Part shown: in pieces, positions 7,843 through 15,225 of the stretch | How positions within the stretch are numbered: the stretch's first letter is position 1 | Layout of the letters: each line of letters opens with the position of its first letter | Origin: Rhabdothermincola sp036846205 | Lineage (GTDB): Bacteria; Actinomycetota; Acidimicrobiia; Acidimicrobiales; Acidimicrobilacustridaceae | Direction of reading: 5' to 3' | Length of the DNA stretch: 29,964 bases | Assembly (NCBI RefSeq): GCF_036846205.1 | Contig: NZ_DAIUCK010000032.1 | Span: 1 to 29,964, forward strand | Translations under genes and position numbers: made by a program | Notes under the pieces: generated by a model | Told to the model about the DNA's origin: nothing | What the model saw: the letters and a program-made list of their open reading frames with translations, nothing else | The model's database searches: none

Positions 7843-8415
7843 GTGAGCCCAGCGGAGCACGATCCCCTCCGGCCGGGACCCCCCGATCCGTTCGACCGGT
7901 GGCTGGCCGAGGTCAGCGCTGACCGAGTGATCGGGGAACGAGCACGCACCGGGTGGCTGGCCCGCCAGGCCGCGGAGGACGCCACGTGGCGCGGCGCGCT
8001 GACGGATCTCGCCGAGCGGGGTCGTCCGGTGCTCGTCGAGCTGCAGTCGGGTCGCCGGCACCGGGGAACCGTGGCGGTGATCGGGCACGATTTCCTCGTG
8101 CTCCGCCCCGCGGGTGGGCCCGACGTGCTGGTCGCGCTCGACGCCATCGCCGTGCTCCGTCCTCCGCCGGGCGACGGTCCGGTCACCGGCGATCGTGAGC
8201 CGCCCTCGCTGACCAGCCTCGGCGACGCCCTGGCCGGACTCGCGGCCAGTGGGCAGGAGGTGGCGGTCTGGACGGCGGGTGCCAGCGTTGCAGTGGTCGG
8301 TGAGATCGCGGCGGTGGGGCGGGACCTGGTGACGCTCACCGTGGCCGGTGAGCTGGGGTGGGCCTATCTCGCTCTGGCGTCGGTGGCGGAGGTCTCGCTG
8401 CTCGACTCGGGGTAG
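7843..8415 (+). CDS. Hypothetical protein with two Sm-like halves
   Basis: A 190-residue soluble protein I cannot name. Residues 1-58 are a charged helical lead. Residues 62-107 (RPVLVELQSGRRHRGTVAVI and GHDFLVLRP... VLVALDAIAVL) and residues 138-187 (QEVAVWTAGASVAVVGEIAA, VGRDLVTLTV... YLALASVAEVSLL) show the same pattern: strand, Gly turn, strand, G-x-D-hydrophobic strand, then a final strand pair. This is the strand order of an Sm/Hfq-like barrel, so a tandem Sm-like or other small-barrel protein is suggested. That is inference from pattern only. The start GTG 7843 follows a TAGCCT box. The gene overlaps the end of the convergent HTH gene by 52 bp. Confidence 0.65.
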   Translation: MSPAEHDPLRPGPPDPFDRWLAEVSADRVIGERARTGWLARQAAEDATWRGALTDLAERGRPVLVELQSGRRHRGTVAVIGHDFLVLRPAGGPDVLVALDAIAVLRPPPGDGPVTGDREPPSLTSLGDALAGLAASGQEVAVWTAGASVAVVGEIAAVGRDLVTLTVAGELGWAYLALASVAEVSLLDSG

Positions 8416-8651
8416 AGGTGCTCGAGGGTGCCCGGCTCGATGCGACAGGACTCGATGAAGTCGTCGACCTCGTTGGCCTTGAGCCGGATGACGCGGCCGA
8501 AGCGATAGGCGGGGAGCTGGCCCTCGTCGATGAACCGGTAGAGCGTGCGTGCGGTGATGCCGAGGCGTGACGCGGCCTCGGCCGTGCTCAGCCAGCGGAT
8601 CTCGCCTGCTCCGCGCTCGGTGCCCCCGCGTCGGTCGTCCTGCCCAGCCAT
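8364..8651 (-). CDS. Excisionase/BldC-type helix-turn-helix DNA-binding protein
   Basis: A 95-residue putative transcription regulator. Residues about 20-70 form a MerR/excisionase-type winged HTH (HTH_17-like): WLSTAEAASRLGITARTLYR is the HTH, then FIDEGQLPAYRFGRVIRLKA is the wing, then NEVDDFIESC. The flanks are polar and disordered. In actinobacteria small proteins of this type (BldC relatives) act as regulators rather than phage excisionases, and there is no integrase nearby. It starts with ATG 8651, 8 nt after a TAGCGT box, and an inverted repeat GGGTCAC/GTGACCC lies immediately upstream. It is divergent from the tad pilus genes, so regulating them (or itself) is plausible. Its 3' end overlaps the convergent gene at 7843. 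Confidence 0.82.
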   Translation of the reverse strand: MAGQDDRRGGTERGAGEIRWLSTAEAASRLGITARTLYRFIDEGQLPAYRFGRVIRLKANEVDDFIESCRIEPGTLEHLYPESSSETSATDARAR

Positions 8652-8654
8652 TAC

Positions 8655-8689
8655 GGGTCACGCTAGCACTCTCGGGTCCTTTGTGACCC
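8655..8689. promoter_or_regulatory. Inverted repeat GGGTCAC/GTGACCC, candidate operator over the HTH gene promoter
   Basis: GGGTCAC (8655-8661) and GTGACCC (8683-8689) are perfect inverted 7-mers. Inside, GGGTC (8674-8678) pairs with GACCC (8685-8689) as a second, tighter palindrome with a 6-nt centre. The minus-strand -10 box TAGCGT (8665-8660) lies within the element, 8 nt before the HTH ATG. A protein bound here would cover that promoter, so autoregulation is a reasonable inference. Confidence 0.45.
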
Positions 8690-8739
8690 TTTCAGTGGCT
8701 TTCCCGCGTCGCCGGCCCGCGAGTCGGCCTTCGGGGTCG

Positions 8740-8762
8740 GCAGCGACGGAGATCGTCGCTGC
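8740..8762. promoter_or_regulatory. Perfect 9-bp inverted repeat upstream of the tad genes
   Basis: GCAGCGACG (8740-8748), a 5-nt centre, and CGTCGCTGC (8754-8762). It lies in the HTH-to-cpaB intergenic region with no poly-T after it, so an operator or an RNA hairpin is likelier than a terminator. The role is unknown. Confidence 0.4.
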
Positions 8763-8832
8763 ATGTGTTCATGGGGCCACGGGATGTCATCGATGTGGCG
8801 GAGGTCATGTAGCCCAGGAGAGGGAGCCATCG

Positions 8833-8868
8833 TACGTTCTGCCGGTTTCCCGACGAGGCGGAGGTGAG
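8833..8868 (+). promoter_or_regulatory. Candidate -10 box and strong Shine-Dalgarno for the tad operon
   Basis: TACGTT at 8833-8838 could be a -10 box. GGAGG at 8860-8864, 4 nt before ATG 8869, is one of the clearest ribosome-binding sites in the window and fixes the start of the CpaB-like gene against longer in-frame options. Confidence 0.4.
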
Positions 8869-9615
8869 ATGTCCAGAGGGCGGGCGACTGGAGATGCCGA
8901 GCGCACGAGTCGGCAGCGGATCGTCCGGCGAACGAGCCTGCCGAGCAGCCGAGCGCTCGTGGGCGGGCTGCTGGTGACGGTCGCGGCGGTCGGGGTCTTC
9001 GCCGCCTACCGGCAGGCGGGCGGTCCGCCGACCACCCGCTACGTCGTGGCCACCAGGAGCGTCGATCCGGGTGGGCCGATCACCGCGGACGCCCTCGGGC
9101 TCGAGCCCATGGAGCTACCTGAGCAACAGGCGGCGCGAGTGTACGAATCCGCGTCCGAGCTCGATGGGGCGGTGGCCCTCGCCCCCCTGGGACCCGGGGA
9201 CCTGGTGCTGCGCTCGGCGGTGCTTCCCGCCGACCAGGCCGCGGGGTTCGACGGCGGGCACGAGTTCTCGCTGCCCATCGATCGCGACCGAGCCCTCAAC
9301 GGCGAGCTCCGGCGGGGCGAGACGGTCGATGTGCTGGCCACCTACGGCACGGGAGATGCCGCGTACACCCTGGTGGTAGCCCGCAGCGCCGGGGTGACCG
9401 CCGTCGACGACGGCTCAGGGGGCACGATCGGCTCTGCCGGGACGGTGGTGGTCACCCTCGCCCTGCAGGACCCGGACGAGGTGCTCCGGGTGACGCACGC
9501 GGCCGAGGTGGGCTCGATCACGCTGGTCCGAGCCACTCGCGCCAGCCGCCCGCTACCCAGCCAGTACCGCGCCCCCGGGCCGGCCTCCAGCGGCACTCCT
9601 GACACCGCTCGGTGA
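8869..9615 (+). CDS. CpaB/RcpC-like SAF-domain pilus assembly protein
   Basis: 248 residues. A basic N-terminus (about 1-28) is followed by one membrane span (ALVGGLLVTVAAVGVFAAYR), then a SAF-like region (YVVATRSVDPGGPITADAL, then LGPGDLVLRSAVLPAD) and a beta-rich C-terminal domain (RRGETVDVLATY, VVVTLALQDPDEVLRVTHAA) as in CpaB/RcpC. In Tad systems CpaB is an envelope protein of the assembly complex; in this probably monoderm organism it would sit outside the membrane. Although the frame is open from 8545, ATG 8869 is fixed by GGAGG just upstream. It is the first gene of the tad locus, 15 bp ahead of the TadZ-like gene. Confidence 0.82.
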   Translation: MSRGRATGDAERTSRQRIVRRTSLPSSRALVGGLLVTVAAVGVFAAYRQAGGPPTTRYVVATRSVDPGGPITADALGLEPMELPEQQAARVYESASELDGAVALAPLGPGDLVLRSAVLPADQAAGFDGGHEFSLPIDRDRALNGELRRGETVDVLATYGTGDAAYTLVVARSAGVTAVDDGSGGTIGSAGTVVVTLALQDPDEVLRVTHAAEVGSITLVRATRASRPLPSQYRAPGPASSGTPDTAR

Positions 9616-9630
9616 GCGGGCGACGCAGCC

Positions 9631-10920
9631 GTGGACGCTGACCAGTTCGTCGTGCTCGGCTTGGCCCGGGTCCGCTCCACCTGGTTCACCGAGGTCAGCC
9701 GCTGGGCGACCGCCGGTGCCATCCCGGTGGAGTTCGTGAAGTGCGTCTCACCCGAGGAGGTGCGAGCGCGGCTCGCGTCGGGTCGCGCCTTCTCGGCCCT
9801 GCTGGTCGACGGCGCACTGCCGGCGCTCGACCGTGACCTGGTCGAGTCCGCCCGGGCCCAGGGGTGTGCCGTGCTCGCCGTCGACGACGGCATGCCCCGC
9901 CGGGATCTGGCTGCCATCGGGGTGTCAGCCGTGCTCCCCGAACCGCTCGATCGAAGAATGCTCATGGCAGCCCTCCGGGATCACGCGCAACCGGTGCAGC
10001 GCCTGGCCGACACCATCGACCTGACCGGCCACCCTGAGGCGACCGGAAGCTGGAGGGGGCATCTCGTCGTCCTGCTCGGCGCCGGCGGGGCGGGCACGTC
10101 GACGCTGGCCATGGCCACAGCCCAGGCGTTCGCCGTCGATGCCCGCTACGGGGGCCGGGTGCTGCTCGCGGACCTCGCCCTCGACGCCGACCTGGCGATG
10201 CTGCACGACGTGGGTGATGTCGTGCCGGGCCTCCAGGAGCTGGTCGAAGCCCATCGCAGCGGTCGACCGGCGGCTGATGACGTGCAGGCGCTGACCTTCG
10301 CCCTGCCTGACCGGGGCTACGACCTCCTGCTCGGGCTGCGGCGGCACCGGGACTGGTCGGCCCTACGGCCACGGGCGACCGCCGCCGCGCTCGACAGCCT
10401 CCTGTGCACCTACCAGGTGGTGGTCGCGGACGTCGAGGCCGACCTCGAGGGTCAGGATGACTGCGGCTCGCTCGACATCGAGGACCGCAACCGCCTGGCG
10501 CGCACCGCCACCGCGCACGCGGACGTGGTCGCCGTGACCTGCCAGCCCACGCTCGTGGGCCTCCACCGGCTGGTTCGCCATCTCGACGCGCTCTTCCGGC
10601 ACGGGGTCGCGGCACGGCGCATCCTGCCGGTGGTCAACCGTGCTCCCCGCCAGGGCAGGCTCCGGGCAGAGCTCGCACGGGCGGTGGCCGAGCTGGCCGC
10701 CCCGCTCGGCCCCGACGCCGCCCAGCTGTGCTCCCCCTTGTTCGTCCCGGACCGCCGAGGGCTCGACGACCTCATGCGGGCCGCCGACCCGCTGCCAGCA
10801 TCGTTCACCAGGCCGATCGGCGAGGCGATGCGAGCCCTGCTGGACCGGGTCGAACCGCCAACCGCCGCGGACCCCCAGCGCGTGGTCCCCGGCTCGCTCG
10901 GCGCCTGGTCGCCCGCCTGA
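9631..10920 (+). CDS. TadZ/CpaE-like protein with degenerate P-loop
   Basis: 429 residues. Residues about 1-120 resemble an atypical receiver domain (FSALLVDGALPALDRDLVES, then AVLAVDD, then a terminal SAVLPEPLDRRMLMAALRDH). Residues about 143-400 are a MinD/ParA-like domain. TadZ/CpaE proteins mark the polar or local site of Tad pilus assembly. The P-loop reads GAGGAGTST at 150-158. In KGGxGKT terms both the signature Lys and the P-loop Lys are missing (Ala and Thr), so normal ATP hydrolysis is doubtful; atypical ATPase domains are known among TadZ proteins. The switch-like segment VLLADLALDADLAM is retained. It starts with GTG 9631, 15 bp after the CpaB-like gene. A strong hairpin follows before the convergent hydratase gene. 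Confidence 0.82.
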   Translation: MDADQFVVLGLARVRSTWFTEVSRWATAGAIPVEFVKCVSPEEVRARLASGRAFSALLVDGALPALDRDLVESARAQGCAVLAVDDGMPRRDLAAIGVSAVLPEPLDRRMLMAALRDHAQPVQRLADTIDLTGHPEATGSWRGHLVVLLGAGGAGTSTLAMATAQAFAVDARYGGRVLLADLALDADLAMLHDVGDVVPGLQELVEAHRSGRPAADDVQALTFALPDRGYDLLLGLRRHRDWSALRPRATAAALDSLLCTYQVVVADVEADLEGQDDCGSLDIEDRNRLARTATAHADVVAVTCQPTLVGLHRLVRHLDALFRHGVAARRILPVVNRAPRQGRLRAELARAVAELAAPLGPDAAQLCSPLFVPDRRGLDDLMRAADPLPASFTRPIGEAMRALLDRVEPPTAADPQRVVPGSLGAWSPA

Positions 10921-10930
10921 GCGCTCCTGG

Positions 10931-10974
10931 CCGCTCACCTTGCGAACGGTTCCCGCTCACCTTGCGAACTGTTC
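10931..10974. repeat. 22-bp tandem repeat, two copies
   Basis: Two adjacent 22-bp units (10931-10952 and 10953-10974) share the core GCTCACCTTGCGAAC and differ at one base (GGTTC versus TGTTC). The second copy runs into the left arm of the hairpin at 10966. This looks like a designed or duplicated extragenic element rather than chance. Confidence 0.85.
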
Positions 10975-11014
10975 ATGGATCCGCGGTCGGACGCCGCGGA
11001 TCCGTGAACAGTTC
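10966..11014. terminator. Near-perfect 21-bp-stem hairpin between convergent genes
   Basis: The left arm is 10966-10986 and the right arm 10994-11014, with a 7-nt loop (TCGGACG). The arms carry GAACTGTTC and GGATCCGCGG against CCGCGGATCC and GAACAGTTC, with a single G/T wobble-type mismatch. It lies between the stops of the TadZ-like gene (10920) and the hydratase gene (11041), so a bidirectional terminator is likely. There is no T-run. The length and symmetry would also fit a repeated extragenic palindrome. Confidence 0.7.
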
Positions 11015-11040
11015 GGGAGATGGACGGGAGCGCCGGGTGC

Positions 11041-11850
11041 TCAGCGACCCTTGAAATCGGGCGTGCGCTTCTCGAGGAACGCCTTGGGACCCTCGCGAGC
11101 GTCCTCGCTCGACATGACCGCCATGCCGATCTCCATCTCCTTCACGAACGCCTCCTTCTCCGGGAGGCACTGGCTGGCGATCACCGACTGCTTGATCCCC
11201 TTGACCGCGAGCGGCCCGTTGGCGGCGATGCGGTCCGCGAGCTCCCGGGCCCGGGTGAGTGCCTGCCCGTCGGGCACCACGTGGCCCACCAGACCGATCT
11301 CGTAGGCCCGCCGAGCGCTGATCGGCTCGCCCACCAGCAACATCTCCATCGCCAGGGTGTAGGGGATCTGCCGAGGCAGGCGCACGGTGGAGCCCGACAT
11401 GGGGAACAGCCCCCGCTGGACCTCGGTGATGGCGATCTGGGCGCTCTCGGCCACCACCCGGATGTCGAGGGCCTGCAGGATCTCGGTGCCTCCCGCGTAG
11501 CAGTACCCCTCGACCGCTCCGATGATCGGCTTGGTGAGCACGTAGTCCTTCAGGAAGCCCTTGAAGATCAGGTTGAAGTCGGCCTTGATGCGCTCCTCGA
11601 ACTCGTTCTCGGTGGGCTTGCCCGACAGCAGGGCCCCCACGAGGCGGTCGAGATCGGCCCCCGCCGAGAAGTTCCCCCCGGCGCCGGTGAGTATGGCCAC
11701 CCGGACGTCGTCGTCGCCGTCGATCAGGTCCCAGGCGTCACAGAGCCGGCACAGCACCTCGGCATTGAAGGCGTTGCGCTTGTCAGGGCGGTTGAGAGTG
11801 ACCGTGACGACGTGGCCGTCGCGGTCCACGAGCACTGCTGGTTCGCTCAC
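11041..11850 (-). CDS. Enoyl-CoA hydratase/isomerase (crotonase family)
   Basis: A 269-residue crotonase-fold enzyme acting on acyl-CoA thioesters. The oxyanion-hole segments are GAGGNFSAGADL (about 57-67) and EGYCYAGGTEIL (114-125). Both glutamates that correspond to the catalytic pair of classical enoyl-CoA hydratase are present (E123 in GGTEI, E143 in AITEVQRGLFP), so hydration of an enoyl-CoA is plausible, though the family is diverse and the substrate cannot be read from sequence. The tail PKAFLEKRTPDFKGR is typical. GTG 11850 has AAAGGA 5 nt upstream. It stands alone on the minus strand between the two halves of the tad locus and has no evident pilus role. A 9-bp inverted repeat lies on its 5' side and the large hairpin on its 3' side. 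Confidence 0.9.
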   Translation of the reverse strand: MSEPAVLVDRDGHVVTVTLNRPDKRNAFNAEVLCRLCDAWDLIDGDDDVRVAILTGAGGNFSAGADLDRLVGALLSGKPTENEFEERIKADFNLIFKGFLKDYVLTKPIIGAVEGYCYAGGTEILQALDIRVVAESAQIAITEVQRGLFPMSGSTVRLPRQIPYTLAMEMLLVGEPISARRAYEIGLVGHVVPDGQALTRARELADRIAANGPLAVKGIKQSVIASQCLPEKEAFVKEMEIGMAVMSSEDAREGPKAFLEKRTPDFKGR

Positions 11851-11924
11851 GTCGGTCCTTTCCGGTGCGTTCGAGGCGGGTCGAGCGAACCTGAAAGGTA
11901 GTCAGATCGGCCGCGGCTGGCGGC

Positions 11925-11967
11925 AAGGTGGTCCGTGAGCACATTCCCGCGCGCGCGTGACCACCTT
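11925..11967. repeat. 9-bp inverted repeat in the hydratase-tadA intergenic region
   Basis: AAGGTGGTC (11925-11933) and GACCACCTT (11959-11967) are perfect inverted copies 25 nt apart, flanking a GC-alternating stretch. They lie upstream of both divergent genes and could be a shared regulator site. No known motif is recognised. Confidence 0.35.
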
Positions 11968-12017
11968 CTGTGCTGCTTGTGGCCGATGTCATGCAGACCA
12001 CCACCCGGCCGCCGTCG

Positions 12018-12048
12018 TAGGTTCGCTGCGCCCCTCAACTCGGCGGAG
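12018..12048 (+). promoter_or_regulatory. Candidate -10 box and ribosome-binding site for tadA
   Basis: TAGGTT at 12018-12023 could be a -10 box, giving a short leader. GGAG at 12045-12048 lies 5 nt before ATG 12054. If real, the second half of the tad locus has its own promoter, which the inserted hydratase gene would require. Confidence 0.4.
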
Positions 12049-12053
12049 CGACA

Positions 12054-13367
12054 ATGACGGCGGTCGACGAGCCCACGCCCCTCATCGAGATCGAGCGCGC
12101 CGTGCAGGCGCGGGCCAAGGACATGGCGCTGGGCATGTCCGGGCCGGACGACGACGCCGCACTGCAAGCGCTGATCGACGACGAGGTGCAGCGCTGGGAG
12201 CTCGATCACCGGCGGGGGCTGCGGCCGCACCCGCTCGCCTCCCCGGAGCTGATCGCCGAGCGGGCGTTCCGGAACCTGGCCCGCTACGGCCCGCTGACCC
12301 CGTTGCTGGCGGACGACGACGTGTGGGAGATCATGATCAACGCCCCGGACCAGATCTTCGTGAAGCGCCATCGGGGCCCGAGCGGGTACCACCACGAGGT
12401 CTTCCACGACGACGAGCACGTCACCCGCATCCTCACCAAGATCCTCGATGACGCCTCGTCCAGCCACCGCAAGCTCGACCCGAGCGAGGGCCTGCAGGAC
12501 GCGCAGCTCGATGACGGCGCCCGCTTGCACATCGTCCACGGCGACCTGAGCCGCGGTGGCCACACCATGGTGAACATCCGCAAGTTCACCGGCGTGCCGT
12601 TCCGCAGCCTCCAGGAGCTGGTCGAGCGCGACACCCTCAGCGCACACGTCGCCCGCTTCCTCGCCGCCGCGGTGCGCGCCGGCTGCTCGACCGTGTTCGC
12701 CGGCGCGCCAGGCTCGGGCAAGACCACGCTGCTGTCGTGCTGCGCGGCAGAGCTCGACCCCTCCCTACGGGTGGTCATCGCGGAAGAGGTCTTCGAAGCC
12801 GACGTGCCATTGCCGAACGTGGCCAGCATGCAGACCCGTGCGGCGCGCTCCGACCGGCCAGCGGTGGACCTCCGCCGGCTGGTGGCCGGGTTCCTCCGCA
12901 TGGCCCCGGACGTCGCCATCGTGGGTGAGGTCCGCGATCGGGAGGCCCTGCCGTTGCTACTGACCCTCTCCTCCGGGGTCAAGGGCTTCACCACCATCCA
13001 CGCCGGCTCCGCCCGCCAGGCCCTCAGCCGCCTCCGGTTCATCGCCCAGCTCAGCGACGCGGCATCCGAGCTACCGATGAGTGCCCTCAATGCACTGGTG
13101 AGCGAAGCGGTGGATCTCGTCGTCCACTCGGTCCGGGGCCCCGACGGGCCGCGGGTGATGGAGGTCGTGGCTGTCGAGGACCCGGTGACGGCCGCGGATG
13201 CCACGCAGTTCACCGTGACCGAGCTCTTCTCCCGCCGGGGCTACGACCATCCACTGGTGTGGACCGGCAACGTGCCGGTCCGGGTCGGTCGGCTCTTCGA
13301 CGCGATCGGCGCCGACGTGGTCGCCTCGTTGAACGATCAGTCGCCAAGTGAATGGAGGCAGTTCTGA
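12054..13367 (+). CDS. tadA: TadA/CpaF-type secretion ATPase
   Basis: A hexameric motor ATPase of the type II/IV secretion family that powers Tad pilus assembly; 437 residues, the normal size. The N-terminal domain (about 60-180) carries RNLARYGPLTPLLADDDVWE and the INAPDQIFVKR beta region. Walker A is GAPGSGKTT at 217-225, the Asp box is around RVVIAEEVFEAD (239-250), the Walker B region is DVAIVGEVRD (286-295), and the His motif is TIHAGSARQALSRL (314-327). All key residues are intact, in contrast to the TadZ-like partner. ATG 12054 has GGAG 5 nt upstream. Its stop overlaps the start of TadB by 16 bp. Confidence 0.93.
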   Translation: MTAVDEPTPLIEIERAVQARAKDMALGMSGPDDDAALQALIDDEVQRWELDHRRGLRPHPLASPELIAERAFRNLARYGPLTPLLADDDVWEIMINAPDQIFVKRHRGPSGYHHEVFHDDEHVTRILTKILDDASSSHRKLDPSEGLQDAQLDDGARLHIVHGDLSRGGHTMVNIRKFTGVPFRSLQELVERDTLSAHVARFLAAAVRAGCSTVFAGAPGSGKTTLLSCCAAELDPSLRVVIAEEVFEADVPLPNVASMQTRAARSDRPAVDLRRLVAGFLRMAPDVAIVGEVRDREALPLLLTLSSGVKGFTTIHAGSARQALSRLRFIAQLSDAASELPMSALNALVSEAVDLVVHSVRGPDGPRVMEVVAVEDPVTAADATQFTVTELFSRRGYDHPLVWTGNVPVRVGRLFDAIGADVVASLNDQSPSEWRQF

Positions 13368-14254
13368 CCGGTCTGCTCCTCGCCATGTCCGCCGCGTTCG
13401 GCGTGCACCTCCTCTTCACCCGCGCCGCCTTCGGTCGGCGTGGATTGCGGCTCACGGACCGCTCCGTCCGAGACCACCGGGAAGGACTTCGCCTGCGTGT
13501 CCGTCGCGGCCTCGACCGCGCCGGGCTCGCGGGGCTCTCCGGGCGCGACGTGCTCGCGGTGGCGGCGCTGCTGTTCGCGATCGGTGCCGCGCTGGCGTTC
13601 ATGGTGTTCGGAGGTCCGGCCCCGGCACTCGTCACCGGTTCGTTCGCAGCGAGCTTCCCCTTCGCCGCGCACCGCCAGCGCAACCGGAACCGTCGGGCCG
13701 CGGCCCAGGACGCCTGGCCCCGGCTCATCGACGAGATCCGCATCCTCACCGGCTCGGTCGGCCGCTCCGTCCCTCAAGCGCTCTTCGAGGCTGGCCGCAA
13801 CACTCCACCGGGGATGCGTGACGCGTTCGAGGCAGCCCATCGCGAGTGGCGCATCTCCACCGACTTCGAGCGCACCCTTGGCGTGCTCAAGCACCGACTC
13901 GACGACCCGACCGCCGACGTGGTCTGCGAGACGTTGCTGACCGCGCACGAGATCGGGGGCGCTGACCTCGACCAGCGCCTCGACGACCTCGCCGCGGACC
14001 GCCGGGCGGAGCTGCAGTACCGCAAGGACGCCCGAGCCCGGCAGGCCGGGGTGCGCTTCGCCCGCCGGTTCGTACTGATCGTCCCGCTCGGCATGGCCTT
14101 CGCCGGCCTCTCGGTGGGAAACGGGCGCGACGCCTACGCGACGCCGACCGGCCAGCTCCTGGTGGTGGTCGCGCTCGGCATGGTGATCGCCTGCTGGCTG
14201 TGGGCGGGCCAGATCATGCGGCTCCCCGAGAGCGAACGGGTCTTCGACCGATGA
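13352..14254 (+). CDS. tadB: TadB-like inner-membrane platform protein (T2SF domain)
   Basis: 300 residues with a type II secretion F (GspF-like) domain; it forms the membrane platform against which the TadA motor works. Spans are seen near residues 4-22, about 67-105 and two at the C-terminus (FVLIVPLGMAFAGLSVG; LLVVVALGMVIACWLWAG). The cytoplasmic T2SF core runs about 115-235 (DAWPRLIDEIRILTGSVGRS, then TAHEIGGADLDQRLDDLAAD). It starts inside the end of tadA (16-bp overlap) and ends in an ATGA overlap with TadC, so the three are tightly coupled. Confidence 0.87.
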   Translation: MEAVLTGLLLAMSAAFGVHLLFTRAAFGRRGLRLTDRSVRDHREGLRLRVRRGLDRAGLAGLSGRDVLAVAALLFAIGAALAFMVFGGPAPALVTGSFAASFPFAAHRQRNRNRRAAAQDAWPRLIDEIRILTGSVGRSVPQALFEAGRNTPPGMRDAFEAAHREWRISTDFERTLGVLKHRLDDPTADVVCETLLTAHEIGGADLDQRLDDLAADRRAELQYRKDARARQAGVRFARRFVLIVPLGMAFAGLSVGNGRDAYATPTGQLLVVVALGMVIACWLWAGQIMRLPESERVFDR

Positions 14255-15165
14255 GCCGGACGGTACTGCTCTGCGGGCTGGCGGGCTGGACCGGCGCGAC
14301 CCTGCTCCTCTCCCAGCTCCGCTGGTTCCGCCGGGTGGCGCTGGCGGAGCGGCTCCGCACCTATGCGCCCGGGCAGGGGGCGACCACCACCGCGCCGGGC
14401 ACCAGGGTCTCGTCCCTCCGCAACCTCCGGGAGGTCCTCGAACCGCTCCTCCACGACGTCGCCGGGCAACTCTCGCGGCTGTTCGGGGTGAGCGAGGAGC
14501 TCGCGGTGCGCCTCGAACGGACCCACTCTCCCCTCGACGTCGCCGCCTTCCGGGCCCGCCAACTCGGCTGGTCCCTCGCCGCGTTCACCGCCGGCAGCGC
14601 GCTGGCGCTGGCCACGAGCATGCCCGCCGCACCGGCCGTGCTGTTCATCCTCGGGGCGCCGCTGCTCACCTTCCTGATCCTCGAGCAGCAGGCGATCACC
14701 GCTTCGCAGCGATGGCAGCGGCGGCTCTTCCACGAGCTGCCGGTCGTGAGCGAACAACTCGGCATGCTCCTCTCGGCCGGCTACTCGCTCGGCGCGGCGC
14801 TCAACCGGCTGGCCGACCGGGGCCAGGGCTGCTGCGCCCGCGACCTGGCCCGGGTGTGCGGTCGGATCCGCCAGGGCCTCGGCGAGATCGAGGCGCTCGA
14901 CGAATGGGCGGCGCTGGCCGGTGTCGACGCCGTGACCCGGCTCGTCGGCGTGCTGTCACTCAACCGCGACGGCGGCGACCTCGGCCGGCTCATCACCGAG
15001 GAGGCCCGGACCATCCGCCGTGATGCGCACCGGGAGTTGATCGAGGCCGTCGAGCGGCGTGCGCAACAGGTGTGGATCCCGGTGACCGTGGCCACCCTCG
15101 TTCCCGGCGTGCTGTTCCTGACGGTCCCGTTCGTCGAAGCCATGCGGCTGTTCACCACCGGCTGA
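14251..15165 (+). CDS. tadC: TadC-like inner-membrane platform protein (T2SF domain)
   Basis: 304 residues, the second GspF-type platform protein paired with TadB. There is an N-terminal span (VLLCGLAGWTGATLLLSQ), a central hairpin of spans (about 110-150: LAAFTAGSALALATS, APAVLFILGAPLLTFLIL), the T2SF core (FHELPVVSEQLGMLLSAGYS, LNRDGGDLGRLITEEARTIR) and a C-terminal span (VTVATLVPGVLFLTVPFV). ATG 14251 overlaps the TadB stop as ATGA; a start 51 bp earlier would lie inside tadB and is rejected. A 60-bp gap with a good Shine-Dalgarno then leads to the pilin gene. Confidence 0.87.
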   Translation: MSRTVLLCGLAGWTGATLLLSQLRWFRRVALAERLRTYAPGQGATTTAPGTRVSSLRNLREVLEPLLHDVAGQLSRLFGVSEELAVRLERTHSPLDVAAFRARQLGWSLAAFTAGSALALATSMPAAPAVLFILGAPLLTFLILEQQAITASQRWQRRLFHELPVVSEQLGMLLSAGYSLGAALNRLADRGQGCCARDLARVCGRIRQGLGEIEALDEWAALAGVDAVTRLVGVLSLNRDGGDLGRLITEEARTIRRDAHRELIEAVERRAQQVWIPVTVATLVPGVLFLTVPFVEAMRLFTTG

Positions 15166-15225
15166 GCGGACGGATCAGGGATCGACCGCAGAAACCGACC
15201 ACCAGACAGGAAAGGACCAACCCTC

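Noticed and set aside
10931..11967. Hydratase gene as a bounded mobile element, with GCAAGGTG shared in inverted orientation near both ends
   Set aside because: The shared stretch is only eight bases, no transposase or target duplication is visible, and the two flanking repeats differ. Kept only as a speculative note.
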